Shown in pieces: positions 12,691 through 23,300 of a stretch of 64,000 nucleotides of DNA. The notes under the pieces were generated by a model that was not told the origin of the DNA, ran no database searches, and saw only the letters and a program-made list of their open reading frames with translations. The stretch lies in the NCBI GenBank assembly GCA_948144175.1, contig CANXME010002063.1, forward strand, positions 62,001-126,000, in the 5' to 3' direction. The translations under genes were made by a program, and so were the position numbers. Position 1 is the first letter of the stretch; each line of letters starts with the position of its first letter. The stretch comes from Closterium sp. NIES-65. Its lineage: Eukaryota > Streptophyta > Zygnematophyceae > Desmidiales > Closteriaceae.

Positions 12691-14070
12691 GCGTAAGAAC
12701 GCGGAGTCGGGATGTCTAGTGCATCCGGGTCTCCCTCAGGGGCAAGCAGTACAGACGCGAGATGAGGTGAAGCAGCCGCTAGACACTGTAACTCCTCCTG
12801 CCTGTCCTCTAGGACGTCCGTGCCAAGAGCACACTCACCCCCGACGGACGGAGGACAGACAGACGCAGACTCAGCAACAAGACTAGCAGCGTAGTCTAGA
12901 CGACAGCGAGCAGCAAAGTCGACGAGCTCAGAGACAAGAGCAGACGCAGCAGTGGACTCAAAAGAGGGGTCAGTGACGACAGTAGCAAGTAGACGCGTGA
13001 CAGTAGGACTGGCAGCACGAAGAGAGTCCGACTCAGGGTCGGCAAGCGCAGGAAGAGAGGACTCAGGAGGAGAAGGCAAAGGGGCACGAAGAGGAGCAGT
13101 GGACGGACGCAGAGACATCCGGTGCGTGCCAGGGACAGGAGGAGGACGCTGACGCGAACTGCGACCACTAGTGCGAGCAGCACGAACAGGCGACGCGGGA
13201 CGAGACGCAGGCTCACGACGCTCAGCAAGACCTCCAGTAGGACCAGTGTAAGGAGAGGGAGCAGGCAGTGGAGAGGAAGGCTCTAGCAGGGACTGCGACT
13301 GAACAGGCTGTGGACACTCTACTGGAGGAGAAAGACCAAGAACCTGCTGCAGAAGCGGAACGAAGTACGGCCGAGGCCGCGCGGCAGCTCCAGACGCAGC
13401 AGGGACAGTACCAGCACCCTCAGCAACAGCACCAGCGTCACCCACTCCTCCAGCAGCAGGACCAACAGCAGTAGTCTCAGCACCGACACCCTCAGTAGCT
13501 CCAGCTCCAGGAGGACCCGCAGGCCCAGCAGCTCCGGGACCGGCAGCACCAGCACCCTCGGCGGGCAAAGAAGCACCAACTCCAGCTCCAGCAGTACCCC
13601 TAGACTCAGCAGCACGCCTCCAGCGGCGAGCGAACCACTCGCGCAGCTCCTGTGGAGAGAGGGGCTCCCGGCGAGGCGCAGCAGGAGAGACCCCAGGCTC
13701 AACAGCTCCAGACGCAGCACCCCCAGGCTCCGCAGCTCCAGACGCAGTACCCCCAGGCTCAGCAGCTCCCAGCTCAGCACTCCCAGACCCAGCACCTCCA
13801 GGCACAGCACCCCCCGGCTCAGCACCCCCAGGCTCCGCACTCTCCGCAGTAGCACCCCCAGGCCCAGCACCCTCAGGCTCAGCTCCCTCGCGCACAGCAC
13901 CCCCAGAGGCAGCACCCCCAGGCTCAGCACCCGCAGCAGCACCAGAGTCACCAGTAACCTCGACAGGGTCAACGGCGTCTACCTGGGACACACCTGAGGG
14001 GGCAGGAACCTGAGGGGCGAAGGGGGTCTACCGGGGGGGGAAGCGGCACCAGGAAGTCCGGGGGAGGGGG
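12690..14070 (-). mobile_element. Low-complexity linker between integrase and RT of the copia element
   Basis: This stretch links the integrase and RT domains. It is rich in Pro, Ala, Gly, Glu and Ser and has no recognised fold. Recognisable elements are a REPLSPQELREWFARRW motif near 13,620-13,670, an RPYFVPLLQQVLG motif near 13,320-13,370, and a PRSYAEAVEGPYSSQWQ lead-in to RT. Variable linkers of this kind are usual in copia polyproteins. Confidence 0.8.
13670..13965 (-). repeat. 15-bp in-register repeat inside the linker
   Basis: The plus strand repeats a CCCCCAGGCTCAGCA-like 15-mer with variants. On the coding strand it reads as pentapeptides of the EPGGA/AEPGG type. A period of 15 bp is a multiple of 3, unlike the leader repeats of the same element, so expansion here kept the reading register. 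Confidence 0.8.
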
Positions 14071-14079
14071 GGGGGAGGG

Positions 14080-15020
14080 AGTACGGTAGGGGAAGAGACG
14101 GTAGAAGGGGACTGACTCGTCGAACGTGACGTCCTGGGAGGACAGAACACGACGAGAGGAGGGGTGGTAAAACTGCCACCCTGGGGCGTCAGTGGGGAAG
14201 CCAAGGAAGACACAGGGAGCAGCACGAGGGGACAGCTTGTCCGCAGACAAGTCGCGGACAAACGCCCGAGATCCCCAGACACGGAACGCAGACGCATCGC
14301 CAACCTTCCCTGTCCACAGCAAGGCTGGGGACATCGCAGGCCTAGAGACCCGGGGGTGAAGGTTGAGCTGATGCGCCGCGTACCTCACCGCGAACGGCCA
14401 CAGAAAATGGGGGGCAGCCGCATGCATCATGGACGTACGAGCGACATCCATGACCATGCCGATGCGGCGCTCAGCAATCCCATTTTGCTGTGGAGAGTCC
14501 GGAAGCATGAAGGTCTGGCGGATCCCCCGTGCCCGACAGTAGTCTCGCAGAAGGCGAGAGGAGAACTCTCCGCCTCTGTCCGAGTGCAGACGCAGAACAG
14601 GAAAGTCCGAGCCGAAGCTCTGCCTGAGCTGGAGACGAGCCTCGCGGATCCAGTCGATCAGCACCTCAGTGACCGCACCCTTGCTGCGCAAGGGGAGGAC
14701 TGTGGTGTAACGCGAGTAGTCGTCAACCACCAACAGGAAGTAGCGCTCGTGACCCTGCCCACGGACGGGGGCTGGGCCCCACACATCCATGTGAAGCGTC
14801 TGCAGGGGAGCCTCTGTCGGGGGGAAGTGGGAGGAGTGAGGAGTAGCCCGGAGGCGACCCTCGACACAGGGGACACAGGAAGGTCCTGGCCCGGAGGGGA
14901 GAGGAGGGAGAGACCGGGGAAGACCAGAGACAAGGACACGGGAAGCCATGCTCCGAAGACGGGGCAAGGAGGGGTGGCCAAGACGGTGGTGCCACAGGAG
15001 AGTCTCGTGAGACAGGAGAC
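14080..15020 (-). mobile_element. Integrase region of the copia element
   Basis: The GAG-pre-integrase zinc motif is visible as HHRLGHPS (near 14,970-14,995) and CVPC (near 14,870). The DDE core follows: MDVWGP (near 14,780), LHSDRGGEF (near 14,570) and NGIAERR (near 14,475). Next come the copia-type GKVGDASAFRVWGSRAFV, CVFLGFPTDAPGWQFY and VTFDESVPF blocks. The enzyme joins the cDNA ends to host DNA. Its position before RT fixes the family as Ty1/copia. Confidence 0.93.
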
Positions 15021-15219
15021 GACAAGAACAGGGGGCAGACTCAGGACCTGACCGGGACGCAGCAGCAAGCTCCTGACCTGACGCAGCTACCTGACCGGAC
15101 GCAGGGACAGGAGGAGACGAAGTGGTCAGGGTGTAGAGACTCGACCCCGGCCGACGCGAGAAGGTGGCCAGGTGTCGGCCTGTGCGTGCGTCCGTGCAGT
15201 GGGTCACCCGCTGACTCGC

Positions 15220-15480
15220 AGGAGTGAACTGGTGAACCCCCGCATCCTGTAGGGCTGCACCACTCACCAAGTTCGTCGAGAACGAGGGAAGGTACAGACC
15301 AGACAGAGCACCCGAAGGGGCAGCCGGACACGGGAGGACAGTGGAGAAGTGAGACAGGACAGGACCCCCAGAGGGGTCAGCCAGGGAGACCGCAACCGGC
15401 CGGCCAAGCGGCGTAAGGGTAGTGCGGTCTCGGAAGAAGGAGCGAGAAGCTCCGGAGTCAAGTGTGAAAGTGAGGGAGGA
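15220..15480 (-). mobile_element. Aspartic protease region of the copia element
   Basis: The catalytic motif DSGAS lies in TFTLDSGASRSFF (near 15,435-15,465). It is followed by a hydrophobic strand region, VAVSLADPSGGPV, and LPSFSTNLVSGAALQDAG. This is the retropepsin-like protease that cuts the polyprotein. DSGAS instead of DTG is usual for copia elements. Confidence 0.88.
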
Positions 15481-15759
15481 CGAGGACGACTCAGTACCTG
15501 AAAGCGCAGCCTCACCAGTACCTGAGAGCGCAGACGCACTGGCACCTAGAGCAGCAGCCTCACAAGCACCTAGCGCAGCAGTACCAATGCCCGGGTCGGG
15601 CTGGAAACACCGGTAACCCTCATTCTCCTCACTATATGTCACAGCATACATAGCAGCAAGGATAGCATCAAAATCAAGATCAAAGATCGCTACACCAGCC
15701 CTAAGGAGCTCATCCCAACGAGGGATCTCACTAGCCCCGGGGAACTGCTGACGCCAAGC

Positions 15760-17026
15760 GTCCGTCAGGCGGCCAAAGCAGCGCGCGGTGGCGTGGGCAC
15801 CCCCACACTGCTCACCCGCGCGGTCGCCGGAACGAAGAACGTAGGTGCAGGGACCAGTACCCCCACCCCTCTGACGCCCAGCGTACCACTCACGAAGCTG
15901 CTGGGGCGGAGGGATGTCACGTGAGCGCTGCTGCTGCTGCCGCTGTGAGCGCTGGCCACTACCACCGCCACTACGCTGCTGGGTACCACCTCGACCAGCT
16001 CCGCTCCCTCCACCACCTCCTGCTCCTCCGCCGCCGCCTCCACCGCCTCCACCGCCTCCACCTCCTCCGCCTCCACCTCCGCCGCTGCCACCCCCACCAC
16101 CGCCGCCACCACCACCACCGTCTCCGCCGCTGCTGCCACCACCACCACCACCACCACTACTCCCGCCGCCACCCCCACTCCCGCTGCCGCCACCGCCGCC
16201 ACCTCCACCGCTCCCTCCAGCTCCACCCGCGCCCTTGCCCCCCTTGCCCTTGCTGGAGCGACGTCTCCCACTAGGGGCAGACGCCGCGCCGACCGACTCA
16301 AGACCAAGCAGGTCGGCAGCAGCAGCAGAGGCAACAGAGGGCAGCAAGGGGGAAGGAGAGCACCCCTCAAAGATGGGGGTGCGAGGGTCACCACGAGAAG
16401 CCCCTACAGCAACTATGCTCTTCTCAGCTGAGAGGAGGGCCTTCTCGAGGAGGTCGACAGTGAGTGTGGTGGGACAGACTGCGAGAAAGTGGTCCCTGAC
16501 TACACGAAGGGAGTCAGGGAGGCGCGCGACTACGTAGTAGAGAGTGATGTACATGGGGGGGGGGGTTCTTAGCACAGAACTCAGCAGGAAGGGCGGCGCG
16601 GTAGCGAGTGTCACTAGTGCGGAGGTGCGTGATGAGGTCAGCGACAGTGGGAAAGGCAGAGAGGTCAGGAAAGAGGTAGGGAAGCATGAGACGGCTCAGT
16701 GCAGCAGTGGCAGGGGAGGAGTAGCGCGCAACTACAGCGTCGTACAAGGTCTGAGCACTCTTGTACTGACTAAAGTGCGTGCGCTCAGAGGTAGGGAGGT
16801 GGCGACGCACAGCAAGACGTGCAGCAGCATCGCGGGTGGCCCACTGAGAGCGGACAGTGGGATCAGCATCAGCACCAGGAGCAGGAGAGGCGCCAGAGGT
16901 GAGGTCAAAGAGAGAAAGGCCGTCAGCTCTGTCGCACTGTAAGAACAGCTGCAGGTCATCTAGCCAGACCTCAAAATCAATGGCGCGACCCTCAGCGTCA
17001 AAAGCTAGGACACTAGGAGTGGCCAT
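15760..17026 (-). mobile_element. Gag (capsid/nucleocapsid) region of the copia element
   Basis: The region opens with MATPSVLAFDAEGRAIDFEVW at 17,026, the start chosen because the copia Gag fold (UBN2-like) begins here. Helical blocks such as WATRDAAARLAVRRHLP and LRTSDTRYRAALPAEF follow. A long Gly-rich stretch separates this capsid-like part from a Cys/His cluster near 15,775-15,850 that looks like a divergent nucleic-acid-binding knuckle. Gag forms the virus-like particle in the cytoplasm. Confidence 0.82.
15985..16240 (-). repeat. Poly-glycine-coding GGN tract in gag
   Basis: The plus strand is a near-pure run of CCN triplets (CCGCCGCCTCCACC and the like) for about 250 bp. On the element strand these are Gly codons with occasional Ser, giving a run of about 80 residues. 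It is a triplet microsatellite kept in register, inserted between the capsid-like and Cys/His parts of Gag. Confidence 0.9.
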
Positions 17027-17154
17027 GGCGACGACAGCGAAGCAGTGGAGGCAGTAGGGGAAGAGCACGCAGTGATAGTGGGACTGTGCTCACCAGGCAG
17101 GGCAGGTCGTGCAGCTCGACCGGACGGCAGCACGGCAACCGGGCGGCTCGGGTG

Positions 17155-17425
17155 GACAGCGGCTCGGCTCCCGGGCGGCTCGGCTGGAGGGCGGCTCGGG
17201 TGCAGGGCGGCTCGGCTCCCGGGCGGCTCGGCGACAGGGCGGCTCGGGTGCAGGGCGGCTCAGCTCCCGGGCGGCTCGGCGACAGGGCGGCTCGGGTGCA
17301 GGGCGGCTCGGCTCCCGGGCGGCTCGGCGACAGGGCGGCTCGGGTTCCGGGCGGCTCGGCTCCCGGGCGGCTCGGCTGCTGTAGGGCGGCTCGGCTGCTG
17401 CAGGGCGGCTCGGCTGCAGTGTGAA
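17155..17425. repeat. 16-bp tandem repeat with 48-bp higher-order period in the leader
   Basis: Units begin GGGCGGCTCGG and end in one of three tails: CTCCC, CGACA or GTGCA. From about 17,213 to 17,360 the tails cycle in the fixed order CTCCC, CGACA, GTGCA, giving a 48-bp higher-order unit of three 16-mers. The last units lengthen to 19 bp (tail CTGCTGTA/CTGCTGCA). Confidence 0.85.
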
Positions 17426-17439
17426 GACGGCGGCTGGGC

Positions 17440-17770
17440 CGCTGGGGAGTCGGCGGGGCCGCGAGGGAGCCGGCGGGGCCGCAATAGGAGCTGGTGGCGG
17501 GGCTGCAGTAGAGCCGGCGGGGCCTGGAGTAGGAGCCGGTGGCGGGGCCGCAGTAGGAGACGGCGGGGCCGAAGTAGGAGCCGGCGGGGCCGCAGAAGGA
17601 GCCGGCGGCGGGGCCGCTGGAGAGCCGGCGGGGCCGCAAAGGAGCCGGCGGGGCCGTAGTAGGAGCCGGCGGCGGGGCCGCAATAGGAGCCGGCGGGGCC
17701 TCGTAGGAGCCGGCGACGGGGCCGCAGGGAGAGCCGGCGTGGGGCCACGTAGGAGCCGGCGGAAGGGGCC
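17440..17770. repeat. GGAGCCGGCGGGGCC tandem repeat in the leader
   Basis: About 15 imperfect units of roughly 20-25 bp share the core GAGCCGGCGGGGCCGCA, separated by GTAGGA- or ATAGGA-type spacers. The spacing is irregular. Confidence 0.8.
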
Positions 17771-18125
17771 GCGTAAGGGGCCGGCGCAGGGCCGCGTAAG
17801 GGCCGCGGAAGGGGCCGACGCGGGGCCGCGTAAGGGCCGCGTAGGGGCCGGCGCGGGGCCGCGTAGGAGCCGGCTCGGAGGGGCCGCGAAAGGGGCCGCG
17901 TAGGAGCCGGCGTGTAGGGGCCGCGTAAGGGGCCGCGTAGAGGCCGCGTAGGAGCAGGCGCGGGGCCGCGTAGGAGCCGGCGCGTAGGGGCCGCGTAGGA
18001 GCCGCGTAGGGGCCGCGTAGGAGCCGGCGCGTAGGGGCCGCGTAGGAGCCGCGTAGGGGCCGCGTAGGAGCCGGCGCGTAGGGGCCGCGTAAGGGGCCGC
18101 TTAGGGGCCGCGTAGGAGCAGCTTA
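17740..18125. repeat. GGGGCCGCGTAGGAGCC tandem repeat in the leader
   Basis: Units GGGGCCGCGTA and GGAGCCGGCGCGTA alternate, becoming most regular at about 17,960-18,090. The block grades into the preceding one, which shares GGAGCCGGC. Dense CCGCGTA/GCCGGC motifs make self-pairing likely. Confidence 0.8.
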
Positions 18126-18240
18126 AGAGGGGGCGGCGGGGCCGCAGGAGAGAGGGCGACTCGGGGGGGGTCGCTAAAAAATTTCGCGCCTCGTGGGCGC
18201 GCTTCGGTGGGCCCAAGGAATACGGTCCTAGAGGGACCTA

Positions 18241-18251
18241 GCTCTATACCA
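18241..18251 (-). other. Primer-binding site of the copia element
   Basis: On the element strand TGGTATAGAGCTAGGTCC starts immediately after the LTR end CTTTCACA. It resembles TGGTATCAGAGC, the site complementary to the 3' end of initiator tRNA-Met used by many plant copia elements. Confidence 0.8.
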
Positions 18252-18385
18252 TGTGAAAGAAATGAGCAGAGGAATGAAATGACTAAGTCAGAAATGAGTA
18301 CAAATAGCAAACCCTAATTGGGTTGTACCCCCTATGGGATACCCCGCTGTAGCCTACACAAACAGGTAAGCTATATGTTCTGACA
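18252..18385 (-). repeat. Right LTR (5' LTR of the copia element), about 134 bp
   Basis: On the element strand it begins TGTCAGAACATATAGC and ends CTTTCACA, so it has the TG...CA ends of an LTR. The primer site adjoins its inner end and the 371-bp satellite adjoins its outer end at 18,386. The LTR is short for copia. It contains AACCC-TAATT-GGGTT, a small dyad also partly present in the left LTR. Confidence 0.82.
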
Positions 18386-18559
18386 GGTCAGTATGGGAAC
18401 TTAGAGTGCAAATGCCAGGGAGAACGGAAGCGCTCAGATCTCGCATAGTACACGGAATCTAGTGGTCTCACTCAAAGAGAAGGTAGGAAATAAATTCAAC
18501 TAGTGAACGTAAGGGTTTGAAAGGTATTTAACGCACATGTGTCGAGAAAATGGTGCATC

Positions 18560-18593
18560 GGCCAGTCTGGCCGGCATTTCGCACTTATAGTGC
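18560..18593. other. Paired dyad motifs in the satellite (first of ~80)
   Basis: GGCCAGTCTGGCC (18,560-18,572) is a perfect 6-bp inverted repeat around one base. Eight bases later GCACTTATAGTGC (18,581-18,593) is a 5-bp inverted repeat around three bases. The pair occurs once per dimer, at the A-to-B junction only. At the other junction the homologous sequence, GGCCAGGTCGGTCAGTATGG, has no such symmetry. In variant monomers the loop of the second dyad changes (TAT, CAT, GAT) while the arms mostly stay. Confidence 0.85.
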
Positions 18594-20399
18594 AAGTAGG
18601 GCCAAGGAGAACGTAAACGCTCATTTCTCAAAAAGTGAAGGGAATCTAGCGGTCTCACTCGATCAGAAGGTGGGAAATATATAAATCTAGTGAGCAAATA
18701 AGGTTTGAAAGGAATCTAATGCACATGTATATGGAAAATGGTGCATTGGCCAGGTCGGTCAGTATGGGAACTTAGAGTGCAAATGCCATGGAGAACGAAA
18801 GCGCTCAGATCTCGCATAGTACACGGAATCTAGTGGTCTCACTTAAATAGAAGGTAGGAAATAAATTCATCTAGTGAACGTAAGGGTTTGAAAGGTAACT
18901 AACGCACATGTGTAGAGAAAATAGTGCATCGGCCAGTCTGGCCGGCATTTCGGACTTATAGTGCAAGTAGGGCCAAGGAGAACGGAAACACTCATTTCTC
19001 AAAAAGTAAACAGAATCTAGCGGTCTCACTCGATCAGAAGGTGGGAAATATATAAATCTAGTGAGCCAATAAGGTTCGAAAGGAATCTAATGCATATGTA
19101 TATGGAAAATGGTGCATTGGCCAGGTCGGTCAGTATGGGAACATAGAGTGCAAATGCCTGGGAGAACGGAACTGCTCAGATTCGCATAGTACACGGAATC
19201 TAGTGGTCTCACTCAAATAGAGGGTAGCAAATAAATTCATCTAGTGAACGTAAGGGTTTGAAAGGTAACTAACGCACATGTGTAGAGAAAATGGTGCATC
19301 GGCTAGTCTGGCCGGCATTTCGCACTCATAGTGCAGGTGGGGCGAGGGAGAACAGAAACGCTCGTTTCTCAAAAAGTAGAGGGAATCTAACGGTCTCACT
19401 CGATCAGAAGGTGGGAAATATATATATCTAGTCAGCTAAAAAAATTTGAAATGTATTCAACGCACATGTATAGAGAAAATGGTGCATTGGCCAGGTCGGT
19501 CAGTATCGGAACGTAAAATGCAAATGCCAGGGAGAACGGAAGCGCTCAGATCTCGCATAGTACACGGAATCAAGTGGTCTCACTCAAATAGAAAGTAGGA
19601 AATATATTCATCTAGTGAACGTAAGGGTTTGAAAGGTAACTAACGCACATGTGTAGAGAAAATTGTGCATCGGTCAGTCTGGCCGGCATTTCGCACTTAT
19701 AGTGCAACTAGGGCCAAGGAGAACGGAAACGCTCATTTCTCAAAAAGTAGAGGGAATCTAGCGGTCTCACTCGATCAGAAGGTGGGAAATATATAAATCT
19801 AGTGAGCTAATAAGGTTCTAAAGGAATCTAATGCATATGTATATGGAAAATGGTGCATTGGCCAGGTCGGTCAGTATGGGAACTTAGAGTGCAAATGCCA
19901 GGGAGAACGGAAGCGCTCAGATCTCGCATAGTACACGGAATCTAGTGGTCTCACTCAAATAGAAGGTAGGAAATATATTCATCTAGTGAACGTAAGGGTT
20001 TGAAAGGTAACTAACGCACATGTGTAGAGAAAATGGTGCATCGGCCAGTCTGGCCAGCATTTCGCACTCATAGCGCAGGTGGGGCCAGGGAGAACGGAAA
20101 CGCTCGTTTCTCAAAAAGTAGAGGGAATCTAACGGTCTCACTCGATCAAAAGGTGGGAAATATATAAATTTAGTCAGCTAAAAAGGTTTGAAATGTATTC
20201 AACGCACATGTATAGAGAAAATGGTGCATTGGCCAGGTCGGTCAGTATCGGAACTTAAAATGCAAATGCCAGGGAGAACGGAAGCGCTCGGATCTCCCAT
20301 AGTACACGCAATCAAGTGGTCTCACTCAAAAAGAAAGTAGGAAATATATTCATCTAGTGAACGTAAGGGTTTGAAAGGTAACTAACGCACATGTGTAGA

Positions 20400-23300
20400 G
20401 AAAATTGTGCATCGGCCAGTCTGGCCGGCATTTCGCACTTATAGTGCAAGTAGGGCCAAGGAGAATGGAAACGCTCATTTCTCAAAAAGTAAAGGGAATC
20501 TAGCGGTCTCACTCAATCAGAAGGTGGGAAATATATAAATCTAGTGAGCTAATAAGGTTCTAAAGGAATCTAATGCATATGTATATGGAAAATGGTGCAT
20601 TGGCCAGGTCGGTCAGTATGGGAACTTAGAGTGCAAATGCCAGGGAGAAGGAAGCGCTCAGATCTCGCATAGTACACGGAATCTAGTGGTCTCACTCAAA
20701 TAGAAGGTAGGAAGTAAATTCATCTAGTGAACGTAAGGGTTTGAAAGGTAACTAACGCACATGTGTAGAGAAAATGATGCATCGCCAGTCTGGCCGGCAT
20801 TTCGCACTTATAGTGCAAGTAGGGCCAAGGAGAATGGAAACGCTCATTTCTCAAAAAGTAAAGGGAATCTAGCGGTCTCACTCAATCAGAAGGTGGGAAA
20901 TATATAAATCTAGTGAGCTAATAAGGTTCTAAAGGAATCTAATGCATATGTATATGGAAAATGGTGCATTGGCCAGGTCGGTCAGTATGGGAACTTAGAG
21001 TGCAAATGCCAGGGAGAAGGAAGCGCTCAGATCTCGCATAGTACACGGAATCTAGTGGTCTCACTCAAATAGAAGGTAGGAAGTAAATTCATCTAGTGAA
21101 CGTAAGGGTTTGAAAGGTAACTAATGCACATGTGTAGAGAAAATGGTGCATCGGCCAGTCTGGCCGGCATTTCGCACTCATAGTGCAGGTGGGGCCAAGG
21201 AGAACGGAAACACTCGTTTCTCAAAAAGTAGAGCGAATCTAACGGTCTCACTCGATTAGAAGGTGGGAAATATATTAACATAGTCAGCTAAAAAGGTTTG
21301 AAATGTATTCAACGCACATGTATAGAGAAAATGGTGCATTGGCCAGGTCGGTCAGTATCGGAACTTAAAATGCAAATGCCAGGGAGAATGGAAGCGCTCA
21401 GATCTCAAAAAGTACACGGAATCAAGTGGTATCACTGAAATAAAAAGTAGGAAATATATTCATCTAGTGAACGTAAGGGTTTGAAAGGTAACTAACGCAC
21501 ATGTGTATAGAAAATGATGCATCAGCCAGTCTGGCCGGCATTTCGCACTGATAGTGCAAGTAGGGCCAAGGAGAACGGAAACGCTCATTTCTCAAAAAGT
21601 AGAGGGAATCTAGTGGTCTCACTCGATCAGAAGGTGGGAAATATATAAATCTAGTGAGCTAATAAGGTTCAGAAGGAATCTAATGCATATGTATATGGAA
21701 AGTGGTGCATTGGCCAGGTCGGTCAGATGGGAACTTGAGTGCAAATGCCTGGGAGAACGGAACCGCTCAGATTCGCATAGTACACGGAATCTAGTGGTCT
21801 CACTCAAATAGAGGGTAGGAAATAAATTCATCTAGTGAACGTAAGGGTTTGAAAGGTAACTAACGCACATGTGTAGAGAAAATGGTGCATCGGCTAGTCT
21901 GGCCGGCATTTCGCACTCATAGTGCAGGTGGGGCGAGGGAGAACGGAAACGCTCGTTTCTCAAAAAGTAGAGGGAATCTAACGGTCTCACTCGATCAGAA
22001 GGTGGGAAATATATATATCTAGTCAGCTAAAAAAATTTGAAATGTATTCAACGCACATGTATAGAGAAAATGGTGCATTGGCCAGGTCGGTCAGTATGGG
22101 AACGTAAAATGCAAATGCCAGGGAGAACGGAAGCGCTCAGATCTCGCATAGTACACGGAATCAAGTGGTCTCACTCAAATAGAAAGTAGGAAATATATTC
22201 ATCTAGTGAACGTAAGGGTTTGAAAGGTAACTAACGCACATGTGTAGAGAAAATTGTGCATCGGTCAGTCTGGCCGGCATTTCGCACTTATAGTGCAACT
22301 AGGGCCAAGGAGAACGGAAACGCTCATTTCTCAAAAAGTAGAGGGAATCTAGCGGTCTCACTCGATCAGAAGGTGGGAAATATATAAATCTAGTGAGCTA
22401 ATAAGGTTCTAAAGGAATCTAATGCATATGTATATGGAAAATGGTGCATTGGCCAGGTCGGTCAGTATGGGAACTTAGAGTGCAAATGCCAGGGAGAACG
22501 GAAGCGCTCAGATCTCGCATAGTACACGGAATCTAGTGGTCTCACTCAAATAGAAGGTAGGAAATAAATTCATCTAGTGAACGTAAGGGTTTGAAAGGTA
22601 ACTAACGCACATGTGTAGAGAAAATGGTGCATCGACCAGTCTGGCCGGCATTTTGCACTCATAGTGCAGGTGGGGCCAAGGAGAACGGAAACACTCGTTT
22701 CTCAAAAAAAAGAGGGAATCTAACGGTCTCACTCGATTAGAAGGTGGGAAATATATTAACATAGTCAGCTAAAAAGGTTTGAAATGTATTCAACGCACAT
22801 GTATAGAGAAAATGGTGCATTGGCCAGGTCGGTCAGTATCGGAACTTAAAATGCAAATGCCAGGGAGAACGGAAGCGCTCAGATCTCAAAAAGTACACGG
22901 AATCAAGTGGTATCACTCAAATAAAAAGTAGGAAATATATTCATCTAGTGAACGTAAGGGTTTGAAAGGTAACTAACGCACATGTGTATAGAAAATGATG
23001 CATCAGCCAGTCTGGCCGGCATTTCGCACTGATAGTGCAAGTAGGGCCAAGGAGAACGGAAACGCTCATTTCTCAAAAAGTAGAGGGAATCTAGTGGTCT
23101 CACTCGATCAGAAGGTGGGAAATATATAAATCTAGTGAGCTAATAAGGTTCAGAAGGAATCTAATGCATATGTATATGGAAAGTGGTGCATTGGCCAGGT
23201 CGGTCAGTATGGGAACTTGAGTGCAAATGCCTGGGAGAACGGAACCGCTCAGATTCGCATAGTACACGGAATCTAGTGGTCTCACTCAAATAGAGGGTAG

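Larger units (their letters stand above)
17027..18240 (-). other. GC-rich 5' leader of the copia element
   Basis: This is the segment between the primer-binding site and the Gag start. It is extremely GC-rich and almost wholly made of three blocks of short tandem repeats, listed separately. Open frames cross it on both strands, but their periods (16 bp and 20-25 bp) are not held to multiples of 3 and they show no known domain, so I call no gene. The part next to the primer site (about 18,130-18,240) is single-copy and carries a CGCGCC-rich stem-prone stretch. Confidence 0.75.
10821..18385 (-). mobile_element. Ty1/copia-type LTR retrotransposon (fossil copy)
   Basis: This is a minus-strand element of about 7.6 kb. 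In its own direction it has an LTR (18,385-18,252), a primer-binding site, a 1.2-kb GC-rich leader, Gag, protease, integrase, a low-complexity linker, reverse transcriptase, RNase H, a polypurine tract, and a shorter LTR match at the left end. The order protease-integrase-RT-RNase H is diagnostic of Ty1/copia and excludes Ty3/gypsy, where integrase comes last. The coding region is broken, with about two breaks visible, though long stretches remain open. The two LTR matches agree at roughly 85% by eye over about 90 bp, which points to an old copy or to ends of different origin. On the right it abuts the 371-bp satellite, on the left the 16-bp minisatellite, so no target-site duplication can be seen. 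Confidence 0.93.

Noticed and set aside
15914-16537. Plus-strand open frame rich in poly-proline opposite gag
   Set aside because: It is the antisense reading of the Gly-codon tract of the copia element; GGN runs give CCN runs on the other strand.
17045-18216. Overlapping open frames on both strands in the GC-rich leader
   Set aside because: GC-rich repeats lack stop codons by composition. Periods of 16 and 20-25 bp change the frame, and no domain is seen.
18581-18610. CENP-B box in the satellite (TTTCGCACTTATAGTGCAAG)
   Set aside because: It shares only a TTCG start with the CENP-B consensus; the later fixed CGGG part is not matched.
19470-19480. Common origin of satellite and minisatellite from the shared TTCAACGCAC
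   Set aside because: A 10-bp match (satellite GTATTCAACGCACATG, minisatellite GTGTTCAACGCACCG) in long repeated DNA is too short to show ancestry; the rest of the units do not align.
21093-21281. Recurring small minus-strand open frames of 60-76 codons in the 371-bp satellite
   Set aside because: They recur with the higher-order repeat, have no start context or family resemblance, and variants open or close them freely.
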